Of a stretch of 64,000 nucleotides of DNA, positions 32,510 through 45,037 are shown in pieces. Numbering within the stretch: the first letter of the stretch is position 1; each line of letters begins with the position of its first letter. The position numbers and the translations under genes are program-made. The notes under the pieces are model-generated. The model ran no database searches. It was not told the DNA's origin and saw nothing but the letters and a program-made list of their open reading frames with translations. Origin of the DNA: Rhipidocladum racemiflorum (Eukaryota; Streptophyta; Magnoliopsida; Poales; Poaceae); assembly GCA_036346355.1 (NCBI GenBank), contig CM070572.1:4285001-4349000 (forward strand). Direction: 5' to 3'.

Positions 32510-35500
32510 AGATAAAAAGAAAAATAATTCTAATCATACAAAGGTCGAGTAATTCAAAAATTGCTTGTAAATAAAGAATCTTTGGAATAAAGAATAAATT
32601 GTAATTCTATTCATGAGAAAAAGTATGCTCTTCGAGAGCTTACTATGCAATCTGATGTCTATGTGAGATAATTCTGACAATTCATGTCAGTTCTTCAAAA
32701 ACTCACGTTAGATAATGCCACACCTTTGCATATTCATAAGGTTCTTCCATTAGATTACTACGTGTAATCTAATAGGAAATGGCTGCTACATTCAATAAAA
32801 TGCATAATTGAATTCTCATGAGTTTCCAGCAAACTAAAAGAAAGCAATAATATCAAGATTCATATATTCAAAGATGAATGCAAAATTCATAAGTACAAGA
32901 TTCATAAGTACGGAATTCATAAATGCAAAATTCATAAGTGCGAGATTCATAAATGCAGGATTCATAAATACAGTATTCATAACTGCAAAATTCATATATA
33001 CACAGATTCATAAATATTCAGAAATACAACTACGTGCATGTAGGTGATCGGCTTCGTGCAAACGATCAGATTCATATGCACGATCGGCTTCGTGCGATCG
33101 ATTTTAACGCGGCTTCATGCGCGTGGTGCATTCAGTTCCATGCGCGTCGGCCTTCCTGGCGCGACGGTGGCCGCTTCGTGCGGCGTGCTTGAATTTCATA
33201 ATAAATTATATTAAAGCAATAAATACAATGCATGGAACAGAACAATAATTGCACAATTCATAAATTCAGAATAAACAATAATTGCACAATTCATAAATTC
33301 ATAAATGCGGAAATAAATTCTTAGAAATTTCCGAATTTTTCTTAGTATTTGGCAATTTTCTGTTAATTATACAGCAATTTTCCATCATCACTTGATAAAT
33401 AAATTGCAACATGAATTAAACATGGCATAAGTCTAATTACAACTTATATAATTCTTGTTGGTCGAACGAAAAACAGGTAATGAATATCTCTGTCAATTTG
33501 ACTCTTGGCCAGTTCAACCTGCACCTAGGGCTCACATGAGGAGGGAGCACTTCCCGTTTCCGGGTGCCAATTAAAGAACCAAGCCTCATGTGTGTTTTCC
33601 TAGACACCAATTGTCTCATATCTGTTTATTCATTACCAAAATCAAATCCCAACCACTCATGTTCTCATAAACTGTTGTATGAGAAATTCTGGAATCTTCC
33701 TAACACTTTTCATAATTTCTGCTAATTTCCAAGCAATTTTCGTAATTACTTTACAACAGAAATTGAATTTCAGCAAATATCAACATGACATAATTTATAA
33801 ATTCATAAATTCGGAAAATAAATTCTCGTGAATTTCCGATACTCTAAGCAGGCAATTATTGCAAAAATTCATGCAAAAATTCATGCAAATATTCATCAAT
33901 ACGTAAAATAAGGCTAAGTATAAGATAAAACAGAGCCATAAACTTTTCTGCAATTTTCTAGGATTTTTCATATTTTTCTGGCAATTTTCAGGATTTTCCG
34001 TAATTTTCTAATTAATTTTCTGAGTTTCTAATGCATTTTTAGGAAAGAAACAAAAGAAAAAACCAGAAAATAAATTCGCGGCATCTTTGGGAATTTCCTT
34101 TTCTGGATTCCATCTGATCTTCTTGTAGCTTCGACCGTCAGTTTCAATGCCTTCGAGTATTTGCATGTAAAATCACATGCATGCATGTGCTCTTGGACAG
34201 CTGCATGCTAGTTTCATGCATTGCCGTGGATGCTTATTGCTTATTGCTTCATCACATGCGTGCATGCTAGTTGGATGCCTCACGCCTGCATGCTTATTGC
34301 TTCATGCATTGCCGTGGATGCTACACCGCTTCTGTCGCGCGGGCAGCCAGGAGGCGGAGCGGTACCGACGGCCGCAGGTGATCTTGTGATGGCAACGCGA
34401 CCATGCACGCGGCCGGGCATCGGGCGGCTTCGAGCCGGATTCGGCCGACGGCGGTGGAGTGCGGCGACGGCCAGCGACCAGCGCCGCCGTCTGACAGAGG
34501 CCAGGCCGGTAGCTCTGGCCAGCGCCGGCGGCTTCTAGCCGAAACCAGGCGGTGGCCCTGCGGCCGGAAGCGCAGCATCGACAAGCGCTTCGGGTCGTGA
34601 TGCCATGCTCGGTCGGCGGCCGTCTTGCGTGGCGACCGTGCCATCTTAATTCCGATGGGACTTCTTGTCCTTCAAGTATTGGACTCCATGTCCATTCAAT
34701 TCAGGTATTGGAATCAAACTAGAGGGCGCCAGCTAGGCTCGCACGATGGCAGCACGTGCGTGGCGTCTTGCTACACGAGCCGAACAAGCAACGAGTGGCG
34801 CCGGCGCCGCCGGGAGCAATGGCTCCATGCTCGAGCCGATGAGGCGTCTGGAGGCCGGCCGTGGCGCAGAAGCGCGAGAGTCAAGGCTCAGCGGCGTCGC
34901 GACAAGCGCGAGGAGGCGAGCTCCAAGCGCAGCAGACGAGCCGGTGAGGCGCTTGGTGAGACCGGACGGCGGGCGGCGCCTGCGGCCGTGGCCTGCGAGG
35001 CCAGACGGGATGCAGCGCTGGCTGGCCGTGGCATGGTTCCGGTGCGTCTCGTGCGTGTGGAGGCAGGGCGACTTCGGGTCGCAGGGGGCCTCGAGCCGAG
35101 ACCGGCGATGCACTGAGTCAAATTCGACCCGGCTGCTTCGTGCCGTAGGTCCGAGGTTGGTCGCCGGCGGCTGCGGGCCGAACAGTGGCGACGGCTTCGT
35201 GCCAGAGGAAGGCCAACAGCAACAACTTCGAGTCGTTTACTGTAGTTTCTTTGTTGATTGAAGAGCGTTGGCTTCGTGCCAACCTTGCTCCTTCTACTGT
35301 AGATTCATAGCAATCTGATAAATCAGATGCATGTAAAAGTTCGTGCGAGATTAGAACAATCCCGCGAACCTCACCTTTTCTATTCTTCGGTGGACTATCG
35401 CGTAGGATAGAGTCGCGTAGGACTTTTCTTTCGGCAATCCGAGTGGATGCCGGCTTGATGGCGAGTTGATTGCAGATCGGATCGGGCGATCAATCGCCGG

Positions 35501-35589
35501 TAGTAGACGTTCGTCGTCGTCGATGATCCTTCTCTTCTTTTATTTTCTCTCCTTTAAATCTTTCTCAGGTAGAGCTTCGGTCGATAACG
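32510..35589. other. copia internal region without recognisable gag
   Basis: 3 kb between the protease and the 5' LTR, where gag would be expected. 32,520-34,080 is AT-rich, with an ATTCATAAATGC-like minisatellite at about 32,855-33,015. 34,120-35,270 is GC-rich and repeats a GGCTTCGTGC motif and TGCATGC-rich pieces. No zinc knuckle or gag-like frame is seen in either strand; long frames in the GC-rich part are low-complexity. Confidence 0.6.
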
Positions 35590-35808
35590 TGTTAGACAAC
35601 CTCGCTATCGAATAGTCCGGGGTTGCCTAATAGATCTCAAGTGGAGAATAGACAGGGAGAAAGAGAGACACAATATGAGGAGGAACGGGCCTGCTTTATT
35701 ATTCTGTATGCTTGTGTACAATGGGGTGACCCCCTGCCTCCTATATATAGCGGTTCTGCTTAGAGATAAGGAAGAGTCCATATCGGATACGAATCCGGTT
35801 TCCTAACA
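35590..35808 (-). repeat. copia 5' LTR
   Basis: 219 bp, identical to the 3' LTR; followed on the right by the GTTAT target duplication. Holds the element promoter, including a palindromic CTATATATAG TATA-like box. Confidence 0.97.
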
Positions 35809-35822
35809 GTTATCCACCCCTA

Positions 35823-38319
35823 GTTGCCAGCCCCGGTGGGGGTGAGAGGCTGGCGATCCGTACCTGGTCGGTTCGGCTCCCTGGACACGCGGCGCCGGCA
35901 CGGGCGAGCGGGTCTTCTGTTCCGTTCTGTTCGGGATTTGTCTCGGCACGCACACGCACGCCGTCGTTTTAAAAGGGAAACACTCCGGTCTCGTTGGGCA
36001 ATCCGTTCCCTGGACGGCCGGTAGTGTACACTCGTGGAACGCGCCACGTACGCGCTGTGATTTACTCGATCTGATGAGAAAAGGTCCTCCTATGCATCTG
36101 TTCGTACGAATCCATCGCACAGTTGTATAGCGAGTTACTGACACGATGCTTGGTCAACTCAGTGTTTCTCAAGTTCTCAGCCTCGATGCGACCTTCATTT
36201 ACCTTCAAAAAAAAATGTGACTTTTGTTTGGTCATGAATTTTTTTTTTTGTAACTTCTAGCATATGACGAATTTGATCATGAAAATTTTATACGTAGATG
36301 GGGTAAGTTGAGATGTACATCCATGATTTTTTTCAGAATTTTTTGAAACCTTTTTTAGTAGTGTTGCACGGTGATTATACGAAAACTTTAATTGCACTGG
36401 GTATGTTGCCCATTTCCGAACCCCTTCCTTTGATGCATTTGCCCTGTGGGTTTTCCCATGTAACAGGTCAGTCTTTAAAAAAAAATTTCTGTACGTACCA
36501 AGTCTAGAATCTAGATAGCAACGCGTGTCCATGCTACTATCATATGACAGTTTCATTTTTGAAGATTGCACGTGATATGTGTAGGATTAAAACTGTCCAT
36601 CTCTTTTTTAGAGTATTTTTTTTCGATTTCTACGTAACAACGGTAGCGGCAACAAAACCGGATATCCGTTTTAATATTCACGTCCTAGAAAATGCATAAA
36701 AAGGGTTAAAAAAAAAAGGTAACATCAAGATACTGTAGGCTAGCGCTCAACAATACATATGCTCGACATATTCCACACGAAAACTGGGTACAGATCACAC
36801 CAAAAATTTCAAAATAATGCAAACGAATGATACTAGCATTGGTAATATGCTCCAAAGGAAGAATCAGACCCATGCGTGTCGCTCGATATGGAGCCATAAG
36901 AGTTTGGAAATTAAACATGGACATGGGGAATATATTCTTCAGGTTTGTTTGGAGCAGCCTCAATAGCTCATCCGCTTTGATCTCTCGAAAAAGGGAAAAG
37001 GGGAATTGCTTCCACTAAAGAAAATAACCCTAAAAATAATGCTCTCGATAAAAACAAAATGCTGCCTAGCCTAGTGCCATTCAGTCGTACATTTCGTGAC
37101 ACCGGCCAGCTGAAGATCTGAAGTGCAGTTGTAAGGGGACTACAGCTGAAACAATCATCCTCCGTTAACACCGTTCGATCGCAGCAACCAACGGTTTGTA
37201 TTGTGAAATAGTGCTCAGCCGCAGTGCTACAGAAGATCTGGACCACCACTTTTTAAGCCAAATTTTAGTGGAGATTGCATCTATATATTACATCTATTAT
37301 AGCCGCAGGAATTGCCGGCAGCTCAGCCTATCCACGTCCCCTTCCAGGCATTTTGCAAATAAGTCTCTCCCTTTTTCCTAAATTACGTATAGGTCCCTAT
37401 AAATTACAAGGAGATCCTTTATGATTTTTTTTTTGCGTATAAGAAAAATATTTCCAAATTACGTTTAGGTTCCTGGTTCGTTACTTTACAGAAAAACCTC
37501 TCGCTAAATACAAATCTTGAACGAGTCCTTTTCTAATTTTTAGGGATAGCGATCGGGTCCAAAAAAATTACAAATAGGTTATCGTCCCTTACGTCTAGGT
37601 CCTTTCTCCATTTTTCCCAGAATATTAGACATGTATCTCTATAGTTATTTTTTTGTGACTCGATTTTTAATATATATTTTTGCAAAAAAAATGAACCCGT
37701 GATTACGCAGATTCATAGACGGCTCATACCCATCCAATTTTTTAGAGATCACTCCGAAAAAAATAAAACAATGGTTACGCAAATTCATAGACGATTCCTA
37801 CCCATCCAATTTTTTTGAGACTGCTTCGAAAAAAATATGTTAAGTTTCTCCTACAACATTTTTTTTAGAAAAAAACAGAGTAAATTTTACACGGTGCGGC
37901 GTATGCCGCACATTCTACCTAGTTCAATTTATGCATGAGTGAATTGTTCTTTTTTTAGTTAAGATAGATAGTTTTTAAATTCGTACTAGCCAGCTTGTTC
38001 ATCCCCCTTTATACAGTCTCCATGTCGCAAAAACACAAGCAAAATGTGCGCAAAAGACCAGAGGTTCGAACCCTTTAGATCGAGCATCACGTAAATAAGG
38101 GAGCATGTTGCTGAGTTTTTTTATTTGTGTGGACGAATTACTATCAATCTTATGAAAATAAATACGGAAAAACTCAACATTGGATCATACAGATGAGACA
38201 ACAGTTTACATAGGTTCGAGTCTTCTCCTGCGAGAATAACAACCGGACTCATGTATTCTTTATTTGGTTTCAATAAAGTGTCTAAGATTATGTCAGGACT
38301 ATTCACAAAAATTTTCAAA
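35823..38319. other. Noncoding DNA with repeat B copy 2
   Basis: 35,823-36,060 is GC-rich flank of the hAT MITE. 36,310-36,410 is the second copy of the dispersed repeat at 9,288-9,390. 37,380-37,900 is degenerate TTTAGAGA/GCAAATTCATAGACG-style repeat DNA related to 27,970-28,380. No gene recognised. Confidence 0.45.
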
Positions 38320-38692
38320 AGTTTCTTACGTGATTTACACTATTTTTCATTCAGTTAAAATTTACCGGTTAGCCTTTTTATCAAGGCAGTAGCACTTTTT
38401 GAATTTTTTTAAAATTCCTTAGGTTTGATCATCATCTGAAATTTTTATATGAACATTAGTGATGTCTCAGGACCAACCACACAAAAAATCAAAAAAATTT
38501 ATGATTTTTAGACCATTTTCATTCGGTTAAAAATCACCGAGATCTCGGCAAATCTCGGTCAAAAAGAACCGGATTTGAATTTTACTTTGTGTATTTTATT
38601 TGGATTTCATCATAAATAATGAGATCTCGGAGAAATTTTAGATTTTGAAGAGCGACGAGATGTATACCGAAAACGACATTTGGAACCTTGAG
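38320..38692. repeat. Fragment related to the CAAGG-ended hAT family
   Basis: Shares with 58,387-59,708 the phrases GATCATCATCTGAAATTTTT, ACATTAGTGATGTCTCAGGA and CCGAGATCTCGG, and ends GGAACCTTG like that family. The left terminus and a target duplication were not found, so it is treated as a truncated relative. Confidence 0.5.
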
Positions 38693-39648
38693 GCAATTAC
38701 AGTGGAATTTTTTTAAATAATCTTTTTTATACGTGAAATACAAAAATATATCTTGTTTATTTTTTTTGCAAGATTGGTGACCTGGCGCGCGTTCAATCGC
38801 GGTGACCTGGCGCGACTGGCCCGGAGAGAGAAAGAGAGGGAGAAAGAAAGAGGGAGCGGGAGAGAGGAAGAAAGAGGGAGCAGGAGAGAGAAGGAGAGAT
38901 GGAGCGTGGGTGAGCATTGAGGAATTTTTTTTATAAATAATTGTTTTTTATTCGTGAAATTCAAAAACATACCGTGAATATTTTTTTTGCATAACTGGCC
39001 ATCTATCGCACCACGTGGCCATTTAATCGATTCTTTTATATATTTTGCTAGTATTGCAAAAAAAAATATTCGTGGTATATTTTAAATTTTGTGAATAAAA
39101 AATGATTATTTATAAAAAAAATCACAAATAAAATATGATTATTTATAAAAACAATATTCATGATATTTTTTTGAATTTTAAAAATAAAAAATGATTATTT
39201 ATAAAAAAAATATTCACGGTATATTTTTGAATTTCACGAATAACAATGATTATTTATAAAAATTAATGCATTAGTGCTTTGAAATCGCGTTAATGCTTTG
39301 AAATCGCATCAATGAAAGCAATCAAATACTATACTAAATCTGCTTTGAAATCGCGTCAATGAAAGCAATCAAATCCTATACTAAATCGCATTCACGTCAA
39401 TGAAAGCAATCAAAATCTGCTTTGAAATCATGTAAATGAAAGCAATCAAATACTATACTAAAAATATGGTCTTGCTTTGATGAGAAATACGGTCATTTAA
39501 TCATGAATGGTCATGTGATTGATTAAAATATTTATGTCTAATCAATCGCGAAATGGTCATGCGATTGATGATTAAAATTTTAAGATATTGATACAACCGC
39601 GAAATAGTCTCAAGGTATATTTTTGTAATTTATGTATAATATATATAT
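38693..39648. repeat. Purine tract and two AT-rich minisatellites
   Basis: 38,821-38,905 is a GAGAG/GGGAGC purine tract. 39,000-39,262 repeats a ~65-bp unit with AATGATTATTTATAAAAA four times. 39,270-39,470 repeats GCTTTGAAATCGCGTCAATG and AAGCAATCAAATACTATACT units of about 45-60 bp. No gene. Confidence 0.75.
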
Positions 39649-39825
39649 GGAAAATGCTTCCATACTACCAGGAGTATATACTCCCTACTCCCTATGCATT
39701 AACTCATGTTACGTAAGTGGAAGCACATTCCATAAATGGAAGTTGTTAACTGGTCACGCTTAATTAGGAAATTATTAACCAAATAGATGTAGGGAGTACA
39801 TACACCAGGGAGTACAAAAAGGATT
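39649..39825. mobile_element. MITE family C, short copy
   Basis: Left end GGAAAATGCTTCCATACTAC with AGGAGTATATACTCCCT; right end AGGGAGTACATACACCAGGG and AGTACAAAAAGGATT. It is flanked by TATATA on both sides, resembles 10,078-10,462 at its ends but has a different, shorter interior. Confidence 0.6.
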
Positions 39826-40198
39826 ATATATATAAGAGATAGAGGGGCAATAACATTCTCTGCATTGTACGTATTGAGATTGCTTTAATGCGATAGAATG
39901 TGATTGCTTTAGTACCAATCACGCTAGGTCATCGCGACCGCTTTTCACATGACGTATCTTGCAAAAAAAAGGTATATTTTGTATTTCATGTATAAAAAAG
40001 ATTATTTAAAAAAAGTTTGTTACAGTGGACTTACCCCCGGTCGGAGATTTGAGCCCACGTGTTTGATCATAGATATCTCCTAGTGAGGGTGGCCAACACT
40101 CAAGATGGTTTGAATGTAATCTCCCTGGTCATGGGGTGGCCACATATGTCGTTTGATAAGTCTTCCCTGCAGCTATTGTCGATAATAAGGGGTTGTTT
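39826..40198. other. Noncoding flank of the Tourist-like MITE
   Basis: No gene, RNA gene or repeat unit recognised. Confidence 0.4.
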
Positions 40199-40679
40199 GG
40201 TTGCCTTCTCTCGCGAACTTGGCCCGTTCAACTCAGCCTGATGAGATACGGGATGCACAGATGCAAAGACGGTGTTTGGTTGAGTGTTTACAAGGTAAGT
40301 ATTTTGAAATTTATATAGCAAGTATGATCTAGTTTTGTTCGAAAAAATGTCAGGAACCCATGTTTGAAATCGGTTCGGTAATCGAAAATGTTAATCAAAA
40401 GATATAAACAAAAAAGAAAAAAAAGGAAACTTACATACCCACGTGGCACCGCATGCATGGTTTGCTATTGTGGCTGACAGTGGCTCCTTGTGCAGAACAC
40501 GAGGTTGCATCCAGATATACGCACATTTTCTACGTATCTCCAGAGCCAGACTGCATAGAGAATCTTACATCCAGAGAGCCAGGCTCAAAACTAGATGCAG
40601 ACAATCAAACACGAGAAAAAAACAAGATTCTGCATCTGTAGATGCAAATCCCCGTGCATGCAGGCAACCAAACAGCCCC
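40199..40679. mobile_element. Tourist/PIF-like MITE, 481 bp
   Basis: Terminal inverted repeats GGGGTTGTTTGGTTGCCT (left) and AGGCAACCAAACAGCCCC-type (right), flanked by a perfect TAA duplication (40,196-40,198 and 40,680-40,682). Noncoding interior. Confidence 0.88.
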
Positions 40680-40812
40680 TAAATCATTTAATACGAATGA
40701 ATTACTTTTAATCTTGGTCGGTTTGTGTAAGCTAACCAAGCAATTATAAGCTTCTTTAAAAATGCATTTCTTTCTATTAGGATTTGCACCATCATTAAAG
40801 AAAACTATTTTA

Positions 40813-41029
40813 GGTCATTCACAGTGGGAGTTTCATTTTCATTAAATGATGTGACACATCATCATGTTTGGTGACATGGCAAGATAATTATGAAGAGAGA
40901 GATAGAAAGAGTTTCACAGGAGGTGAGTGAGTTTCATCTGGATGAAACCTGAGATACACGGTTACCTAGACAAAAGCTAATGTGGCACTCTTGAAAATTG
41001 GGAAATAAAACTCTGTGTTGTGAATGGCC
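40813..41029. mobile_element. PIF/Harbinger-type MITE, family A copy 2 (complete)
   Basis: 217 bp with inverted ends GGTCATTCACAGTGGGAGTT / GGCCATTCACAACACAGAGT and a perfect TTA duplication (40,810-40,812 and 41,030-41,032). This complete copy defines the family, of which 1,524-1,727 is a second member. Confidence 0.9.
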
Positions 41030-41149
41030 TTATATCACTGTGAGAGCACTCCTCGTCCTGGGTCCATTATTTGGTTTCTTAAAGAGGAGAGCCGTAAACT
41101 TGGTTAAGGAAAAGCCATCGAGGCTTCTAGCAGTTTTGCGCGCGCACAT

Positions 41150-44100
41150 GGCCACCTCCAATCATCTGATTTACAAGCTGTGACTGTAAGTAACTATCTG
41201 GTATGGTGTATGAACGATTCCTGAGTGACTGCCGGATTCTATAAGCGATATCATCAGCTAAGAAACGCCAATATTTATCGAACAAATGCTGCGGATTAGC
41301 CACACCACAAAATGAAACAGTTATCATGAAGAGGTTTCTTAACTGCTGTGAAGTTGCCCAAAGAGTTGCCTCATCGAAGAGCAAGAATCATTCTGTGTCA
41401 TCGCCAACCAATCCACGAGCTCTACATGCATCTTTAAAGGTTGGATAGCATACACCTTGGTAACTGCGCATGTCCTCAAAGCTTTGTGCGCCTGAAACAA
41501 CCATTAGAAGCACCCTCAGATAGAATAATTCACCAGTACTTGGATGCACATTATATATACGTCCAATTTTTTGACCACTGCGCTTTCTTTTTGTCCATTT
41601 TTTGTTTGTGCTATTCCAAGACCACTTAGAGGGGAACTGACAATACGTGTAGGCCCTTGCCTCAATATAATCATGATTAGCGTTAAACCATTCCGTCAAC
41701 GTAGTTTTATATGCGTTTGGATCGCTGATGATATCTTGTAAAGCCGCACCCTGTGAATATATAACTCTATTCATACCAGGCATGTGAACAGAAAGGCGCT
41801 CGACAGATGGCGTCCGTCCGTGAAGCTCAAAACTGAATAGACGCCAAATTGCTTCACAAGAAGACAGATACCTGCAGAAAAAGAGCATCTAGTATGAATA
41901 AGAGCAGAACACAACTGGAAAAAAAGAGCTGTACTACAATGGAAAGAATTTTATGTTAAGCAGAATATAATACCTGCATTTGATATAATCAGCAATTTCA
42001 TCAATACCGCAATTATTAGCAGAATCAGGTAGCTGCGAATGCTCTGAATGTGATTGGCGGAAAGAAACTCTTGCACGATCTTGACCTTTAGTGATATATT
42101 TAAACAAATATTTAACAAGATTTGTTTTGTTGCACCACTCAACATTGATGTGTGCTTGATATTTTTTAAGCAGTGCCATATTATGGGGAACAACCGAGCG
42201 ATTATCCAATCTGATTCCATTTTTCAATACAAATCGACCATCATTTCTGCGGCGATACACTGGAAAACCAGAATCGTCAATGGTAGTATAGTCATGGAAT
42301 GATTTTGGGTAGCGCTTAGAGCAGACACCATCTTTCATACATGGACAACGCCTATTAAATTCTCCACATGGACCATGCATCATGAATTCTTCAACAAGAG
42401 AGTAACCAAGCGGGTCAGCAATCAAATCTGGTATTTCTGCAGATACGAAACTATCTATGAGTTCAGCAGATGGGTCTCTTGTGTGACTAAGAAGCCATGT
42501 AAGCACATGAACATGCGGAAGACCTCGTTTTTGGAATTCGACTGTATAGAGGACTGCACAACATGATGATAAAGCAATGTAAGAGACAGCAAAACAGTTT
42601 GCATATAAACCTATAGCACATATGCAAAAACTAAATAGAATGAGCACCTGCACGTATAGGACCAAATGTGCATCCGTTTTTTACATCCAGTATATATTCA
42701 GCGAGTTTCATATGGAAAACTCGACTAATGATGTCTGGTCGGTCTGAATATTTTTGGCCTGGTTCATATTTGAGCGCCTGCGCTATTTCTGGCCACTTCG
42801 AATTGCATGTAAAGGTATGGAAAATATCTGGGGCACCATACTCACGACAAATCGCCATAGCATCTTGATAATTCAATACATAATAACGACGACTACCAGT
42901 AAAACTTGCAGGAAGTAAAACACGTGTACCAACGCTTCTCCCATCTGTTGTACCGTGCCCAACTGCGTCTGAAATACCTTGGTATGTTTCAGAACGGAGG
43001 TCATCTTGATGAAAGAAATGAAATGAAAGACGATTTGCCTCAATACATGAATAGCAATCGACCTGTATCTGATTCGAAAGGCGGCCACAGCATGTATAAG
43101 GATTTGGCTCATTTCTGCGATAATGGCATTCATAACAATAGTACTGCAGCATAGACACATTGCTCCTTGCAAAAGCGGGACTATCAGCGGTCTCTTTATA
43201 CTTAATGCCTAAATGGAAGCCTTGTTGACCATATGGAAATAGTAGTGGATATTGGAGAGCCATTAAACCAGGATTAACCGGTGAAATCTGCTTTAGGCCT
43301 GTACTATATGCATCAACAATAACATCATATCTATTAGCTTCCTCTGACATCTCACCAACCAATAAAGCAGCCAGTTCTTGTGCAACCGGTAATGAAAATC
43401 GATCACCATGGCTATTTGTTGAACCAATCAAGCGAATATGCACCTCTGGATTATTTGGAGAGAATAAACGATCACGCGCCATTCTGAATTTTTTAGTGAA
43501 TGGATTGTGAGCGTCCAGCATGGCGATGAGATCAGCAACAATGATAGGATTTATGTGAGAAGCTGCATCTGCCTCTGTATGCAGAAGATTTAATCTATTG
43601 CGAATCTCATTGTCAGTATCATAAATATATAGCTGAGCATACTTAGGATTCGAACCTATTTGTGGAATCAATGAACCAATGCGATGATGGACAACACCAT
43701 TGATTCGAAAAACATATGGCCCTTCACCGGTGTTTATAGCATGATCGATTTCTACACCTAAAGAAGTAAACGCAAATAACGAGTTGTACTGCCGGATCAA
43801 ACGCATGAAGCAGTTTGATTCAGGACCACTGTTAAAAGCAATGAGCTGTCTAAGCGGTGACGGGAACTGTGTATGACTTGGAAGCGAAATCCTACCATTT
43901 CGGCAGCACGTATTGTAAACAGTTCGGTGCTGCTTTGAAGAACTGCGTGATTCAGCCCTTTCTTGGAACCAAAATAGAGCAGCACATTTACCGCATTGAT
44001 AATCAGGGCTGCCGTAATACGATCTACCAAGATAGGTAACTGTAAAAAAAAGAAATCACATATCAAACAGAGGAAAAACATAAGCAGAATAATTATAGAT

Positions 44101-45037
44101 AAATACTCATGCAGGAGAAGTAATAGAAGGTGGTATAAAACAGATCTCAAGCAATGGAATCGTAATAGCATGCTATAGTGCTATAAACAGTTATAAGCAA
44201 CGAATCATAAACAGGAAATAGAGAAGCAAACAAAATGAATAAAGAGAAGCAAACAAGGATAGGTAACAGGTAATATAACACAGCTAGTAAAGCATCGTAA
44301 AAAAACATATAAGATGAGCTATCAAAGAGAGAAAAGGAATCACATAAACAGAATGAATAAAGCAGTGAAGGGCACCTTTTAAATAAGAGCTGTACTCTCT
44401 AGAAAGAGGGAAACAAGGCGTGGTAATGGAGGCAGGAATAGCTCCACGAGCAATACCTGTAACAAACAGCATAGCTGCACACTTTGAAGGTAACTAATAG
44501 CAGAACATAACTGCACACGGTAAGGATAACCGATAACAGACTCGGTAACACGACACAGGGAGAACAAACAAACTGAGCGGAATACCAAAACCTGTTCTAG
44601 CATAGAAACGGTATGAGTTAACTAATTTCCTCTTCTTTCTATTAGCAGCTGCATGAGCCGAAGGAACTGCTGGATAGCAGAGTGGTCCTGCATGTATACC
44701 ATAGAAAGCGAACAGTTAGGGGTACGCTGAAAAGAGCGAAATACGGAAACCAACGACGAGGATTCGAAAAAAAAAATCAAATATCCGGTGCTGCATTCGG
44801 AATAGCAGTAATAACAGAGAGGGTAGGCGAAGTATGAAACCGAGCAGGCGAAACAGACGCGCATTCAGTGAGAGAAGTAAAGCTCGACGAACGAAGAGTG
44901 CGAGCGGATGAAATAGGCGCAGACTCAAGAGGCAAAGCAGAATCAACCGGCAATATAGACGTCGGCACCGGCACGACGGGCTGTTTGCCGCGGTAAATAT
45001 CTCGACGGCGAGCCTCCACGACAGAATCTGAATCCAT
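41150..45037 (-). pseudogene. Helitron Rep/helicase gene, truncated pseudogene
   Basis: Clear exons on the minus strand are 44,039-42,648 (after TTTTTTTACAG), 42,553-41,974 and 41,871 downward, in one frame with GT-AG joints; an N-terminal exon probably starts at MDSDSVVEARRRDIYRGK (45,037). Exon one carries the Helitron-like N domain (YNSLFAFTSLGVEID, LQYPLLFPYGQQGFHLG). Exon two holds the Rep catalytic HUH box in FQKRGLPHVHVLTWL and the tyrosine region LVKYLFKYITKG. Exon three continues to GLVGDDTE, where a TGA replaces the expected Trp codon; in-frame similarity resumes (LLFDEATLWATS) and stops at about 41,150. The PIF1-type helicase half is missing, so it cannot mobilise a Helitron. 5' exon structure between 44,040 and 45,037 is uncertain; Helitron ends (TC.., CTRR) were not located. 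Confidence 0.9.

Larger units (their letters stand above)
28660..35808 (-). mobile_element. Ty1/copia LTR retrotransposon, identical LTRs, internally defective
   Basis: A 7,149-bp element with two 219-bp LTRs that are identical at every position, TG...CA ends and a perfect 5-bp duplication GTTAT (28,655-28,659 and 35,809-35,813). The polypurine tract AAGGGGGAG directly abuts the 3' LTR on the minus strand. The order protease, integrase, RT, RNase H marks Ty1/copia. Pol is broken into several frames and gag is not recognisable, while the LTRs are young. The usual initiator-Met primer site TGGTATCAGAGC is not seen just inside the 5' LTR. The element therefore probably moved using proteins from elsewhere. 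Confidence 0.95.
28412..35822. mobile_element. hAT MITE split by a Ty1/copia insertion
   Basis: A small hAT element begins TAGGGCTGG at 28,412 and ends CCACCCCTA at 35,822, with a perfect 8-bp duplication GTTGCCAG (28,404-28,411 and 35,823-35,830). Its interior carries GGCTCG-type repeats. The copia element occupies 28,660-35,808 plus its 5-bp duplication, leaving a MITE of about 257 bp. The order is unambiguous: MITE first, copia second. Confidence 0.9.

Noticed and set aside
34177..35261. Possible gag or captured gene in the GC-rich part of the copia interior
   Set aside because: Frames are low-complexity Arg/Ala/Gly-rich on both strands, with no zinc knuckle or recognised domain.
38055..38085. 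GGTTCGAACCC motif resembling a tRNA B box
   Set aside because: No A box, cloverleaf or anticodon arm can be drawn around it; not called as a tRNA.
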